Notes: a model not told the origin generated them from the letters alone. DNA of 64,000 bases from Delphinapterus leucas (GCF_002288925.2 NW_022098036.1:41884614-41948613); one strand, 5' to 3'; numbered from the stretch's first letter, positions 22,099 to 33,440 are shown. Numbers and translations: made by a program.

Positions 22099-23399
22099 AT
22101 ACTTAGGTTATTTTTGCCAAACTATTTGTATATAATGGTTTATATATGTGAGTTCTCAAAATACATCCAGTGAATTCTTACGTCATTATTATTGAAAAAT
22201 GCTTTGGAAGAATATAGACATTTAATGTGAATCCTTATGAATAACCTTAGTTTTTATCCTAATAAAATAAGCAGGTAAATATTAAAGACTATATCAACTT
22301 AATTTTTTTAGTCCTCTTAAATCTATGGATATCCACTGGATTTATGAGAATTTGTGTTCATGAAAAGATACCTCAAAAGCTGCGGCTTAAAATGATATTC
22401 TTATAGAAATCATGTTACTACAGAAAGTCATTTTCCTGACTAAAAACTTGATGTCTAACTTCTAGAAGAAATGCTCAGTTACACTATACATGATGAGGTG
22501 AAAATAATATGACCTATACCTTACATAGAAAACTTCTAAAGAATAAACACATCAGTTAAATATGGTGGTGCAACTGCTAATCTTACACTTAATTAATGAA
22601 TTAAATAATCAATGGCAGTGGGTATGCAGGTCAAAGACAGGAGGTGGGGACAGGAGAAAACAGCCAGAGTGAGTGTCAGTAGATAGAAAGTTTCTATAAG
22701 AGAGCCAGGACCTGTCAAGGCTCCATGGCAGAAGCATGTGGTACTGATATAATTATTAAATCACTATTGGTGGTAACTTTAATATTTTAAAAAATTTTGA
22801 ACCTTATCTGCACCCATCATATTGTGGATGTGTATGCATTTTGTAAAAAGTACATGGCATTTTTGTCTGTCTGTATATATACGTGTCTTTTCTCTTCACC
22901 TAAATGCTTTATATTTTTTCCATTTCTATTTTTTAACTTGACACTATGTTTTTAAGATTCTTCCATGTTGCTCTAAGTAATTCAGTTCATTGCTTCTAGC
23001 ATTGTTTAATATATTAAGGTATATATTTAATACATTTTACTCTTGCTTCCATGAGTATAATTGAATCTGGGAAATGAGATTTTCTTTATCTCAATGAATT
23101 CCTGGTCTGTTTTATAAATCTAAATAATCACTGAAGGTTATCTGAATCTGAGTTCTTTCCAGGAAATATTGAAATAATAGGGACCATTTATATGGATTTC
23201 TAAAATATTTTTGCAACAGTTGTTACAGACTTGTTTTTATTAATATCTTAGAATAGTTAATATCTGAAAGAATATTCCCTTCTCTATGCAGGTAGATCAA
23301 TGATAGGTTACCCTGTAGAAGTTGAGTTATCTATTGGTCCCAGCCTCTATTATTCTTTGATAATTCACTTCAATGCTATATCCTTGAGAATATGATTAT
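22099..23399. other. Spacer between two head-to-head L1s
   Basis: About 1.3 kb of AT-rich DNA with no gene recognised. It is flanked by the 5' ends of two oppositely oriented L1s. Confidence 0.5.
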
Positions 23400-24058
23400 A
23401 TTCTCTCACATAACAAAAAAGTTTAAGGATAATACCATCAAGACAGTTGCTTTGACTAGAGAAAGAACAAGCAAAATGCAAAGTTAGTAGAAGGAAAGAA
23501 ACCAGAAAGATCAGAGCAGAAATAAATGAAATACAGATGAAGAAAACAATAGAAAAGATCGATGAAACTAAAAGCTGGTTCTTTGAAAAGATAAACAAAA
23601 TTAATAAACCTTTAGGCAGACTCATCAAGAAAAAGAGGGAGAGGGCTCAAATCAATAAAATTAGAAATGAAAAAGGAGAAATTACAATGGACACCACAGA
23701 AATACAAAAGATCATAAGAAACTACAAAATACAAGCAAGTATATGCCAATAAAATGAACAACCTAGAAGAAATGGACAAATTCTTAGAAAGGTATAATCC
23801 CCCAAGACTGAACGAGGAAGAATTACAAAATATTAACAGACCAATCACAAGTACTGAAATTGAAACTTTGATTTAAACACTCCCAACAAACAGAAGTCCA
23901 GGGCCAAATGGCTTCACAGACAAATTCTATCAAACATTTAGAGAAGGGTTAACACCTATCCTTCTGAAACATTCCAAAAAAAATCACAGAGGAAGGAACA
24001 CTCCCAAACTCATTCTATGAGGCCAACATCACCCTGATCCCAAAACAAAACAAAGATA

Positions 24059-24076
24059 CCACACACACACACACAA
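24059..24076. repeat. Short (CA)n in L1 ORF2
   Basis: ACCACACACACACACACA disrupts the L1 ORF2 reading frame and is a small expansion that arose within the element. Confidence 0.8.
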
Positions 24077-25479
24077 AAATTACAGGCCAATATCACTGAT
24101 GAACATAGATGAAAAAATCCTCAACAAAATACGAGCAAACCCAATCCAACAATACATTAAAAGGATTATACACCATGATCAAGTGGGATTTATCCCAGGT
24201 AAGCAAGGATTTTTCAATATCCACAAATCAACCAGTGTGATACACATTAACAAACTGAAGAAAAAACCACATGATCATTTCAATACAGGCAGAAAAAGCT
24301 TTTGACAAAATTCAACACCCATTTATGATAAAAACTCTCCAGAAAGCGGGAATAGAGGGAACATACCTCAACATAATAAAGGCCATATATGACAAACCCA
24401 CAGCTAACATCATATTCAACTGTGAAAAGCTGAAAGCATTTCCTCTAAAATGAAGAACAAGAAAAGGATGTCCACTCTCACCACTTTTAGTCAACACAGT
24501 TTTGGAAGTCCTAGCCGCAGCAATCAGAGAAGAAAAAATAATAATAAACGGAATCCAAATTGGAAAAGAAGTAAAACTGTCAATGTCTGCAGATGACATG
24601 ATACTATTCATAGAAAATCCTAAAGATGCTACCAGAAAATTACTAGAGCTCATCAATTAATTCAGAAAAATTGAAGGATACAAAATTAATACACAGAAAT
24701 CTGGTGCATTTCTATACACTAACAACAAGAGATCAGAAAGAGAAATTAAAGAAACAATCCCATTCACTATCACATCAAAAAGTATAAAACACCTAGGAAT
24801 AAACTTACCTAAGGAGGCAAAAGACCTGTACTCTGAAAACTATAAGATGCTGATGAAAAAAACTGATGACACAAACAGATGAAGAGACATACCATGTTCT
24901 TGGATTTGAAGAATCAATATTGTCAAAATGTCTGTACTATCCAGGGCAATTTACAGATTCAATGCAATCCCTCTCAAACTACCACTGGCATTTTTCACAG
25001 AACTAGAAGAAAAAAATCAAAAAATTTCTGTGGAGACACAAGACTATGAAGAGTCAAAGCAATTCTGAGAAAGAAAAACAGAGCTGGAGGAATCAGGCAC
25101 CCTGACTGCAGAATATACTACAAAGCTACAGTCATCAAAACAGTACGGTACTGACACAAAAACAGAAATATAGATCAATGGAACAGGATAGAAAGCCCAG
25201 AAATAAACCCAAACACCTATGGTCAATTAATCTATGACAAAGGAGGCAAGACTATACAATGAAGAAAAGACAGTCTGTTTAATAAATGGTGTTGGGAAAA
25301 CTAGACAGCTAAATGTAAAAAAATGAAATCAGAACATTCTTTAACACCATCCACAAAAATAAACTCAAAATGAATTAAAGAACTAAATATAAAACTCTGA
25401 GAGGAAAATACAGGCAAAACACTCTTTGACATGAATTGCAGCAATATCTTTTTCAATCCATCTCCTAGAGTAATGGAAG

Positions 25480-25508
25480 TAAATAAATAAATAAATAAAT
25501 AAATAAAC
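25480..25508. repeat. (AAAT)n microsatellite in L1 ORF2
   Basis: About seven AAAT units follow GGAAGT, where L1 ORF2 normally has only a short AT-rich stretch. The repeat arose after insertion or in the source copy. Confidence 0.9.
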
Positions 25509-25677
25509 AAATGGGACCTAATTAAACTCAAAAGCTTTTGCACAGCAAAGGAAACCATAAACAAAACGACAACCCACAGAATGGGAGAAAATATTTACAA
25601 ATGATGTCAGTGACAAGGGATTAATATCCAAAATACACAAATAGCTCACACAGCTCACTATATTTAAAAAAAAAATT

Positions 25678-26020
25678 GGGCTTCCCTGGTGGCACAGTGG
25701 TTGAGAATCTGCCTGCCAATGCAGGGGACACGGGTTCGAGCCCTGGTCTGGGAAGATTCCACATGCCGCGGAGCAACTAGGCCCGTGAGCCACAACTACT
25801 GAGCCTGCGCTCTAGAGCCTGCGAGCCACAACTACTGAGCCCACATGCCACAACTACAGAAGCCCGCGTTCCGAGAGCCCATGTTCTGCAACAAGAGAAG
25901 CCACCGCAATGAGAAGCCTGCACACTGGAATGAAGAGTAGCTCCCGCTCTCCGCAACTAGAGAAAGCCTGCACGCAGCAATGAAGACCCAACACAGCCAA
26001 AAATATATAAATAAATAAAT
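25678..26020 (+). mobile_element. CHR SINE, long type, nested in L1
   Basis: GGGCTTCCCTGGTGGCACAG head, canonical B box GGTTCGAGCC, then the long body with repeated CCACAACTACTGAGCC motifs, AAGAGAAGCCACCGCAATGA and the end GACCCAACACAGCCAAAAAT, with a TAAATAAATAAAT tail. The flanking AAATT motif (25673-25677, and again in the tail) is too short and AT-rich to be a firm duplication. It inserted into L1 ORF2. Confidence 0.93.
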
Positions 26021-26861
26021 TGATTTTTTTTTAAAAAAGAGTAAAGGAATTTTTGTTAAATATACAAACAATAAATGCTGGAGAGGGTGTGGAGAAAACA
26101 AACCCTCCTACACTGCTGGTAGGAATGTAAATTGGTACAGCCACTATGGAGAACAGTATGGAGGGTCCTTAAGAAACTAAAAATAGAGCTACAATATGAT
26201 TCTGCAATCCCACTCCTGGGCATGTATCTGGAGAAATACATGGTTCGAAAGGATACATGTATCACAATGTTCACTACAGCATTGTTTACAATAGCCAAGA
26301 CATGGAAGCAACCTAAATGTCCATTGAAAGAGGAATAGATAAAGAAGATGTGGCACATATGTACAACAGAATATTACTTAGCCATTAAAAAGAATGAAAT
26401 AATGCCATTTGCAGCAACATGGGTGGGCCTGGAGATTATCATACTAAGTGAAGTCAGACAGAGAAAGATAAATATTATACGATATCACTTATATGCAAAA
26501 TCTTAAAAAGTGATACAAATGAACTTAATTTACAAAACAGAAACAGACTTACAGACTTAGAGAACAAACTTATGGTTACCAGGGGGAAGGGTTGGGGGGG
26601 AGGGATAGATTGGGAGTGTGGGATTGACATGTACACACTGCTGTATTTAAAACAGATAACCAGAAAGGACCTCCTGTACAGCACAGGGAACTTTGTTCAA
26701 TACTCTGTAATAACCTAAATGGGAAAAGAATTTGAAAAAGAATAGATACATGTAAATGTATAACTGAGTCACTCTGCTGTACACCTGAAACTAACACAAC
26801 CTTGTTAATCAACTATACTCCAAGATAAAATAAAAATTTTTTTAAAAGATGGTTGCTTTGA

Positions 26862-26978
26862 TTTGGAGGAATCCTTTCACAACATATATGTGTATCAAAT
26901 TACCACAATGTACACTTTAAATATTTTAAAATTTTATATGTCAAATTATATTGCAATAAAGCTGAAAATTTTTAGAAA
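26862..26978 (+). mobile_element. Old LINE-1 3' end (target of the 23456-26846 L1)
   Basis: TGGAGGAATCCTTTCACAAC, GTATCAAATTACCACAATGT, ACACTTTAAATATTTTAAAA and TTGCAATAAAGCTGAAAATT match the last about 110 bp of an older mammalian L1 3' UTR. Its upstream continuation is displaced to the left of the younger L1. Confidence 0.6.
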
Positions 26979-27258
26979 GACAGTTGCATTGAGTCAAGTA
27001 AAGTCTTATGAACAATATTTCAAAGATAAATATGATTTGGTACACCAGGAGATAGATGTGCCAATCTGCTGTCTTACAAGCCCTTGGATTAATGTTCATT
27101 TTGGTAGATAACCTTCAGAAACAAATCACATTTTCATCAATACTTTCCTTAATTAACTCTTGTACAGTTTGTCTATTCAGATGCATTCTACACTGCTAAC
27201 TTGCAAATTGATTGAAGAGAAGGACAATTGATTGAAACTCAGAGAAACAGGCCTTCTT

Positions 27259-27614
27259 TTTTTTTTTTTTTGGCTGCGTTGGGTCTTCTTTGCTGTGCAC
27301 GGGCTTTCTCTAGTTGCAGCGAGTGGGGCTACTCTTTGTTGCAGTGCACAGTTTTCTCATTGTGGTGGCTTCTCCTGTTGTGGAGCACAGGCTCTAGGTG
27401 TGTAGGCTTCCGTAGTTGCAGCACGTAGGCTCAGTAGTTGCAGCGCATGGGCTCAGTAGTTGTGGCTCACGGGCTCTAGAGCGCAAGTTCAGTAGTTATG
27501 GCACACGGACTTAGCTGCTCCGTGGCATGTGGGATCTTCCCAGACCAGGGATTGAACCTGTGTCCCCCGCATTGGCAGGCAGATTCTTAGCCACTGTGCC
27601 CCCAGGGAAGACCC
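27259..27614 (-). mobile_element. CHR SINE, long type
   Basis: The plus strand starts with poly-T and GGCTGCGTTGGGTCTTC and ends CACTGTGCCCCCAGGGAAGA, the reverse complement of a full long-type copy; the B box on the minus strand is GGTTCAATCCC. The 13-bp duplication AACAGGCCTTCTT is at 27246-27258 and 27615-27627. Confidence 0.95.
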
Positions 27615-27659
27615 AACAGGCCTTCTTGAAACAAAAGAATTTATAGACCAAGAGATCAA

Positions 27660-27895
27660 AAAGTTCTAAAATATTCCAGATATTTTAGCACAGATTCAGA
27701 TGGAGTTTCAGTTAAGTAAGATAAGTTCTAGAAATCTGTATTACAACATTGTACCTATACTGTATTGTACACTTAAAATTTTAAGTGTCAGTCTCACATT
27801 AAGTGTTCTTACCACAATGAAATAAAATAACATAAAATGAAGTAAAAAAATAAAATAAAACAAAGTAAAATAAAATAAAATAGAATAGAATTACT
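27660..27895 (+). mobile_element. Old LINE-1 3' end with (AAAAT)n tail
   Basis: AGTTCTAGAAATCTGTATTA, CAACATTGTACCTATACTGT, ATTGTACACTTAAAATTTTA and AAGTGTTCTTACCACAATGA follow the 3' end of old mammalian L1. From 27815 the tail is an imperfect AAAAT/AAAAC microsatellite, as expected from decay of an A tail. Confidence 0.7.
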
Positions 27896-28339
27896 GGGAT
27901 TCAACGAGTGCTTCTTTGTGAATACCTCCAGCATTATTTAAAGCCAAATTCCTCTAAAGACTTGTCTACTTTAACTTTCACTTTCCTTCTCTTTTTTGCC
28001 ATTAGCTCTTTATTTCCTTATAATTCTGGCCATAGAATTTAAACTGTTCTCTTGAAGTTCATCAATAACTTAGTCATCGATTCAAATATATTTTTTTCTT
28101 TATCTTCTTCCATGACCTTTGATCTTCCTCTGGAGGCTCTCTCTCTGCTTATGACTGCCTGACTCTGTCTCTTTCTGATTCTCCTCTGAGAATTCTAGAA
28201 CTATTTCTTCTCCTGTCATTTTTACTGGCTCTTTTTCCTTAAGCAGCTTTCCAAAAATTCTGTTCTTATCCATTTTCCCCTATCTCCTCCTCTTTTATTA
28301 TTTATTTTTTCTTTTTGCTTAACTATCCCTCACTAAATT
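27896..28339. other. Pyrimidine-rich unclassified DNA
   Basis: CT-rich on the plus strand (CTCTCTCTGC, TTCTTCTCCTGTC runs); no gene recognised. Confidence 0.4.
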
Positions 28340-28884
28340 TCAAGGCTTTTGAGACAGAACTAATAGGATGTGTGTACATATCCAGAGAGAGACAGAAGGA
28401 GAGACAGAGATTGAGAGAGTGAAAGACAGAGACAGAGAAACAGAGACAGACTGACTTAATATATGGAATTGGCTCACACAATTACAGAGGCTGATAAGTC
28501 CCAAGATCTGCAGCTGGTAAGCTGAAAGCCCAGGAAGGTTGATGGCATAGTTCCAGTTTGAGTCTGAAGGCCTGAGAACCAGGACATCCAATGATGCAGT
28601 TCCAGTACAAAGTCTGGGAAAAAATATCATAGCTCAAAAGCAGTCAGACAGAAGTTACTCCCCCTTACTTGCAGGAGGATCAGCCTTTTGGTTCTATTCA
28701 GGCCTTCAACTGACTGGATGAGGCTCACCCACATTAGGGAGAGCAATCTGCTTTATTCAGTCTACCAATTAAAATGTTAATCTCATCCAGAAACACCCTC
28801 ATAGAAACAATCAGAACGATGTTTGGGCAAATATCTGGGTACATTATGACCCAGTCAAACTGACACATAAAATTAACCATCACA
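28340..28884 (-). mobile_element. Solo LTR, MLT2-like (ERVL class)
   Basis: The plus strand begins GACAGAACTAATAGG, runs through a GA-rich patch (28383-28445), GGAATTGGCTCACACAATTA, AAGTCCCAAGATCTGCAGC, AGTTCCAGTTTGAGTCTGAA and ATTCAGTCTACCAATTAAAA, and ends CTGACACATAAAATTAACCA TCACA. This is the mirror image of an LTR beginning TGTGATGGTTAATTTTATGT. No retroviral internal sequence adjoins it, so it is a solo LTR or an end fragment. The 96-codon minus frame inside it is not a gene. Confidence 0.7.
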
Positions 28885-28958
28885 GTGAGGATGTAGGAGT
28901 GAACTACACTATATGGTGTATACAGCATAAATAATGTGTATATTTTACATATACACTT

Positions 28959-29089
28959 TCTTTTTTTCTTTTTTTTTTTTTTGCGGTATGCGAGCCTCTC
29001 ACTGTTGTGGCCTCTCCCGTTACAGAGCACAGGCTCCGGACGCGCAGGCTCAGTAGTTGTGGCTCACGGGCCCAGCTGCTCCACAGCAT
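28959..29089 (-). mobile_element. CHR SINE, short type, 5'-truncated
   Basis: Poly-T, then GCGGTATGCGAGCCTCTCAC and the reverse-complement body as far as CAGCTGCTCCACAGCATG. The first about 95 bp, including both Pol III boxes, are missing. No convincing duplication was found. TCACTTAATCACTTAATC follows directly, a 9-bp unit in tandem. Confidence 0.9.
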
Positions 29090-29109
29090 GTCACTTAATC
29101 ACTTAATCT

Positions 29110-29548
29110 CTAAACCATTTCTCTAAAACCAAACTCAACTTTCAATCTAACCTATACTATAATGTAGATTAGTCTTCTTAAAGCACCATTTCACCAAGTC
29201 ACTCTGTGCAAAGTCCTTACATAGTTTTCAGTGTAATAGCGTCTATGTTATCTGTGTAATCTACTACGAAACCTTGATATATATTACTAACAGTCAAAGT
29301 AAAATACTCTCTGTTCTTCATTCATACATTGCTCATCCTACTCCTTTTTACTATAATGTGACAATCCTCCCTCCCCATTTTACACTCAAAATCCCTCCTA
29401 TTCTTAGGACTCAATTCAAATGTTATTTCATCCATGAAGTTTTCCATACTCAAAATAATCTCTCTTTATTTTACATAAAACAACCCCTGTACTTTGCACA
29501 TGCATCACTCTCTCCTTGGATCGACCTAATTTTGGAAGTTCCACAGTT
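29110..29548 (+). repeat. L2 LINE fragment
   Basis: AGTCTTCTTAAAGCACCATT, TCACCAAGTCACTCTGTGCA, CTCAATTCAAATGTTATTTC, ATCCATGAAGTTTTCCATAC and TTTGCACATGCATCACTC follow the L2 plus-strand order near the end of its ORF. Confidence 0.6.
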
Positions 29549-29549
29549 C

Positions 29550-30770
29550 AGTCTCTGATCATCTCTTCTTCCTTATCTGCGCTCACTTCTTTGGTGAGTC
29601 ATCCAACTATCACTTATTTTCTGGCTTCCCTGGTGGTGCAGTGGTTGAGAGTCCGCCTGCCGATGCAGGGGACACGGGTTCATGCCCCGGTCCGGGAAGA
29701 TCCCACGTGCTATGGAGCGGCTGGGCCCGTGACCCATGGCCGCTGAGCCTGCGCGTCCGGAGCCTGTGCTCCGCAACGGGAGTGGCCACAGCAGTGAGAG
29801 GCCCGTGTACCGCCAAAAAAAAAAAAATCACTTATTTTCCAAGAACTCCTAAAACTGACTTATCCTACCCAGTCTTCTCTTCAATGTACCAGACCTATGT
29901 AACTAACGTCTACTTAATATCTCCACCAGAAAGTTTAATAGACTTTTCAAACATAACATATCCAAAACTGAACTCCTGATCTTCCACCCAAAATTTCTCT
30001 TTCCTCTCAGAGGTATGAATGCTATCCTTGCAGTTGCTCAGACCAAATAATTGAAATGTCTGTTTTCTCTCACAAACCCTTCCAGTCTACCAGAAACTCC
30101 TTTTGGTTCTACCATCAGACTTTATGCAGAATCAAACTACTTCTCAATAACTCTATCAATATCACCTGGTCCCATCCACCATTATTTCCCTGTGTGGATT
30201 TTTTTGTAACAGCCTCTTAACTCATCACTAAGTTTTTTTCTTATCAATCGTGGATGCAGTACAAAGTAGTATGCAAAGACCTATGTGAATCGTCATTTTC
30301 ATTACTTCTCTAACCTCACCGTTTACTCCTTTTTCCCTGTACATTCTACTGAAGCTACACTCATCTCTTCACTATTCCTCACATATACCAGGCACACTCC
30401 ACTATGGGGAATTTTCAGTGACTGGTTTATCTGTCTGAAATCTTCTTCTTCATGATATTCTCATGACTAATTTCCTCACTCTAACAAGTCTTTACATAAA
30501 TACCACCTTTTTCCTGATACCTGCTCTGAACCCCCCTATTTAAAATTGCAACTCTCCTCACCCTACACTCATGATCACTTCTACCTGTTCTATTTTTTAT
30601 CTATGGTCCTTGTCACCTTCTAATATGCTATCTAATTTACTTACATTATGTGTATTTATCCATCTGTTCCCACTAGGACATAAAACGTACAATAACAGGT
30701 ATTCTAGTATGTTCTGATCACAAACATATCTCAAGTGCCTAGATCAGTGTCGAATGAATGACTCTTCCCC
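29550..30770 (+). repeat. L2 LINE, long fragment, split by a SINE
   Basis: CTCACTTCTTTGGTGAGTCA lies left of the SINE. To its right come CATATCCAAAACTGAACTCC, AGTTGCTCAGACCAAATAAT, CTTTTGGTTCTACCATCAGA, TGTACATTCTACTGAAGC, CCAGGCACACTCCACTATGG, TTAAAATTGCAACTCTCCTC, CACTTCTACCTGTTCTATTT and CCCACTAGGACATAAAACGT, all in L2 ORF2-to-3' order. It is the longest ancient LINE in the window; the ORF is fully decayed. Confidence 0.8.
29622..29826 (+). mobile_element. CHR SINE, short type, inside L2
   Basis: GGCTTCCCTGGTGGTGCAGT to CGTGTACCGCC plus A tail; B-box-like GGTTCATGCC. The 13-bp duplication ATCACTTATTTTC is at 29609-29621 and 29827-29839. Confidence 0.95.
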
Positions 30771-30820
30771 CATTTAATCTATTTCAATATATTATACACT
30801 GTAGTGCAGTAATTTGTATA

Positions 30821-31462
30821 CAGCAGTCCCTCTTACCAGAGCGGGGATATGTTCTGAGACACTCAGCAGGTGTCTGAAACTGTGGATAGTACCTAACCTT
30901 ATATATACTTTTTTCCCCCTATACACACATACCTGTGATAAAGTTTAATTTATAAATTAGGCACAGTAAGTGGTTAACAACAATAATTTATAATAAACTA
31001 GGACAGTTATAACAATATACTATAATAAAAGGAGAATGTGGTCTCTCACTCTCAAAGTATCTTATTATACTGTACTCACCCTTCTTTATGTGATGATCTG
31101 AGATGGTAAAATGCCTATGTGATGAGATGAAGTGAGGTGAATGACTTAGGCATTGTGATGTAGCATTAAGCTATTACTGACCTTCTGACGATAGGTCAGA
31201 AGGAGAACCATCTACTCCAGTCGATCCTGGATCATCAAGAACATCATGACAGTGTCAACAATTAAACATCAGGAGCAGATAATGTCAATGGTTGGGGATC
31301 CTGGGCCATACAGAATGGGAAGGTGTGAGATTTCACGACAGTACTCAAAAGAGCATGCAATTTAAAATTTATAAATTACTCATTTCTGGAATTTTCCATC
31401 TAATATTTTCAGACCACGGTTGACCCTGGTTAACCGAAACCACGGAAAAGGGGGAACTACCA
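30821..31462 (+). mobile_element. Tigger-family (pogo) DNA element, non-autonomous
   Basis: The ends CAGCAGTCCCTCTTACC and GGAAAAGGGGGAACTACCA are diverged inverted repeats of a Tigger-type element. Inside are ATACCTGTGATAAAGTTTAA, AACAATATACTATAATAAAA, CTTCTTTATGTGATGATCTG, GAGATGAAGTGAGGTGAATG and ACCTTCTGACGATAGGTCAG, familiar from a short Tigger family. TA precedes the left end (30819-30820); the right TA is not preserved. No transposase frame is present. Confidence 0.7.
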
Positions 31463-31479
31463 TCTATCTTATTTCCCTT

Positions 31480-31590
31480 ATCAGTTTGTGGTCTCCATTA
31501 GGGAAAGGTCAGTGTCTAATCCATATTTTTTAACCACATCTCAATCCACAATGCTCAGCATGTTGCTTTGCACTTAAGAGGTAAGTCTTA
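31480..31590 (+). repeat. L2-like 3' fragment
   Basis: TTAGGGAAAGGTCAGTGTCT, CACAATGCTCAGCATGTTGC and TTGCACTTAAGAGGTAAG resemble the diverged L2 3' end. Confidence 0.35.
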
Positions 31591-32725
31591 ATACTATTTT
31601 GGTACAAAGAATACAAATTCAAGCAAGTTTAAATAATTTTAAATGAGGTGAATACAGTTTTAGTGTATGAGTGTTTCACTAAAATGAGGGTTACCAGATA
31701 CCGTCCTTTCTACACTTAATAAATGATAAAAACCAGGGACTGGAAAGCCATTGGGAAAGGCAGGGTCTCCTGCTTACCTCTCTGTGGGGCCAGGTGGTTA
31801 TCCACCTCTAGTTCTCTGCACATCTGCTGCACTTCTGGCTGTTTCTGTCTCTCTGTCTCTCCACCTCTTCTCCTCAGTCCCCAATTCCACCCTTACCTCT
31901 CACTGCTTCTTCGCATTCACAACAAAAGATGTCTACCCACAGCTCCCTAGTTTAACTTTCCCTCAAAGAACATGGGACGCACTTCAGTTTCAAGGGCTTT
32001 GGCCTAGCTAATATGATCCATAAAAATTTCACCTGCCAAATTTGATTCAAGCCTTTCCTGACCATTTAAATGACTCTTGCTACTGGTCCAAATCTCCTAC
32101 TTCAGGAAACCTGCCTAGTTCAGCAGATACTGCCAATAGAACAACCAAACTCACTCAAGTAAGTAATAAAAGGAAGCCTGACTAGGTTAAAGAATTCATT
32201 CTGACTAATTAAATTGATTACTTTGTCCCATTCATCATTCATTCTCTTTAAATAGCTATGCCAATTTACTTTGTCTTAACTGTAAGATTTATAACCTTGC
32301 ATGTTTATAGTAGAAAGAAATGGAAAGACAATTCTAAAAGACTGTTTCAACAGACAAAAATTATATCTGTCCAACTTTCACTTACATCAACATTAAACAT
32401 TTAGGCAAGATATCTTAAGTTATAGTTTTTTAAAAATCACCATGGATTAAATATTCACCCTTTTTCCCCTCTAAATGTTCATTTTCTATTCATTACCTCT
32501 GGTTGTCATAAAGCTTTCTACATAAACCCTAGGAGAAAACATTATTTAACCAAAAAAATACGACAACATTTTAGAGATCTCTTTGATGTTTCTTTTCCTT
32601 TTTTTAATTTCTTCTAAATGAAAAATGTTTAATTAGATACAACAGTAGAGAAGGCTTATGATTAATATCACTGTTCATCTGGAGTTTGAACTATTCTCAC
32701 TGTCTTCTTTCTCCACTCCATCCCA
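31591..32725. other. Unclassified DNA
   Basis: Overlapping 75- and 86-codon frames at 31723-32011 are rich in Ser/Leu/Pro/Cys codons from a CT-rich stretch; their phase is not shared and no domain is seen, so no gene is called. The rest is AT-rich. Confidence 0.45.
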
Positions 32726-32733
32726 CTCTGATG

Positions 32734-32950
32734 GAGGTTTTTTTGTTTGTTTGTTTTTTGCGGTACGCGGGCCTCTCACTGTTGTGGCCTCTCCCATTGC
32801 GGAGCACAGGCTCCGGACGCACAGGCTCAGCGGCCATGGCTCACGGGCCCAGCCGCTCCGCGGCATGTGGGATCCTCCCAGACCGGGGCACGAACCCGTG
32901 TCCCCTGCATCAGCAGGCGGACTCTCAACCACTGCGCCACCAGGGAAGCC
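32734..32950 (-). mobile_element. CHR SINE, short type
   Basis: The plus strand runs from a T-rich tail (TTTTTTTGTTTGTTTG) and GCGGTACGCGGGCCTCTCAC to CGCCACCAGGGAAGCC. The minus-strand B-box-like motif is GGTTCGTGCC. The duplication CTCTGATG is at 32726-32733 and 32951-32958. The 147-codon plus frame across it is a SINE artefact. Confidence 0.95.
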
Positions 32951-32959
32951 CTCTGATGC

Positions 32960-33440
32960 AGTTTTAAAAAACATCCATAAATTCTCTGACACTCTTCCCA
33001 TCGATAGGCAGAATCCTTGTTCTCACCCCTTGAATCTGGGCAAGATTGTGTCTACTTTGACCAATATAATACTCTATGTGACTTCCAATGCTAGGTCATA
33101 AAAAAAAAATCTATGTAATTTCCATCTTCTTTACTGGAACACTTGCTCTTAGAGCCCTGAGCAACTATGTAACCAATCTATTACAAGACTGCCATGCCTG
33201 AGTGGAGTCAAGCAGATCCACCAATCAACATTTCTAGCTGAGCCCATTCTTCTGTCATCCCAGTCTAGGTGTCAGGCATGCAAGTGAAGAATCTTGAAAG
33301 GGGGTCCTCCAGCCCAAACTCTTTCAGCCTTCAGACCTCTGAATCACCCCTGTCGCTGAATCATTCCATGAACATAATAAAATGGCTGTAGCTTTATATT
33401 CGGGTTTTGTGGTAGTTTGTTATGTAGGAACACATCCAAA
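32960..33440 (+). mobile_element. Old LTR, MaLR MLT1-like
   Basis: CACTCTTCCCATCGATAGGC, CCCCTTGAATCTGGGCAAGA, CTACTTTGACCAATATAATA, TCCCAGTCTAGGTGTCAGGC, GCAAGTGAAGAATCTTGAAA and a 3' end with AATAAAATGGCTGTAGCTTT then GTGGTAGTTTGTTATGTAG follow an MLT1-type LTR on the plus strand, including its polyadenylation signal. There is no internal retroviral DNA. The short SINE sits at its left side. Confidence 0.6.

Larger units (their letters stand above)
23456..26846 (+). mobile_element. LINE-1, 5'-truncated, 3.4 kb with nested SINE
   Basis: Begins inside ORF2 downstream of the endonuclease region (frame 23537-23752, with [21 protein letters not shown]), continues through the reverse transcriptase core (frames 24099-24305 and 24271-24453, with [24 protein letters not shown] segment) and the motif SADDM at 24586-24600, then the C-terminal part and the 3' UTR to AAACTAACACAACCTTGTTA and a tail at about 26846. 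A near-perfect duplication, AGACAGTTGCTTTGA / AGATGGTTGCTTTGA (13 of 15), is at 23441-23455 and 26847-26861. ORF2 is broken by several stops and frameshifts. A long CHR SINE interrupts it at 25678-26020, next to an apparent internal deletion of about 200 bp. Confidence 0.93.

Noticed and set aside
23537..24656. Series of frames resembling reverse transcriptase, considered as a retroelement gene
   Set aside because: They are pieces of L1 ORF2 interrupted by stops and frameshifts; no intact ORF remains.
28340..28884. Endogenous retrovirus with genes, given LTRs at 17146, 28340, 32960 and 43369
   Set aside because: The LTRs belong to different families and lie in both orientations, and no retroviral internal coding sequence is seen between or next to them.
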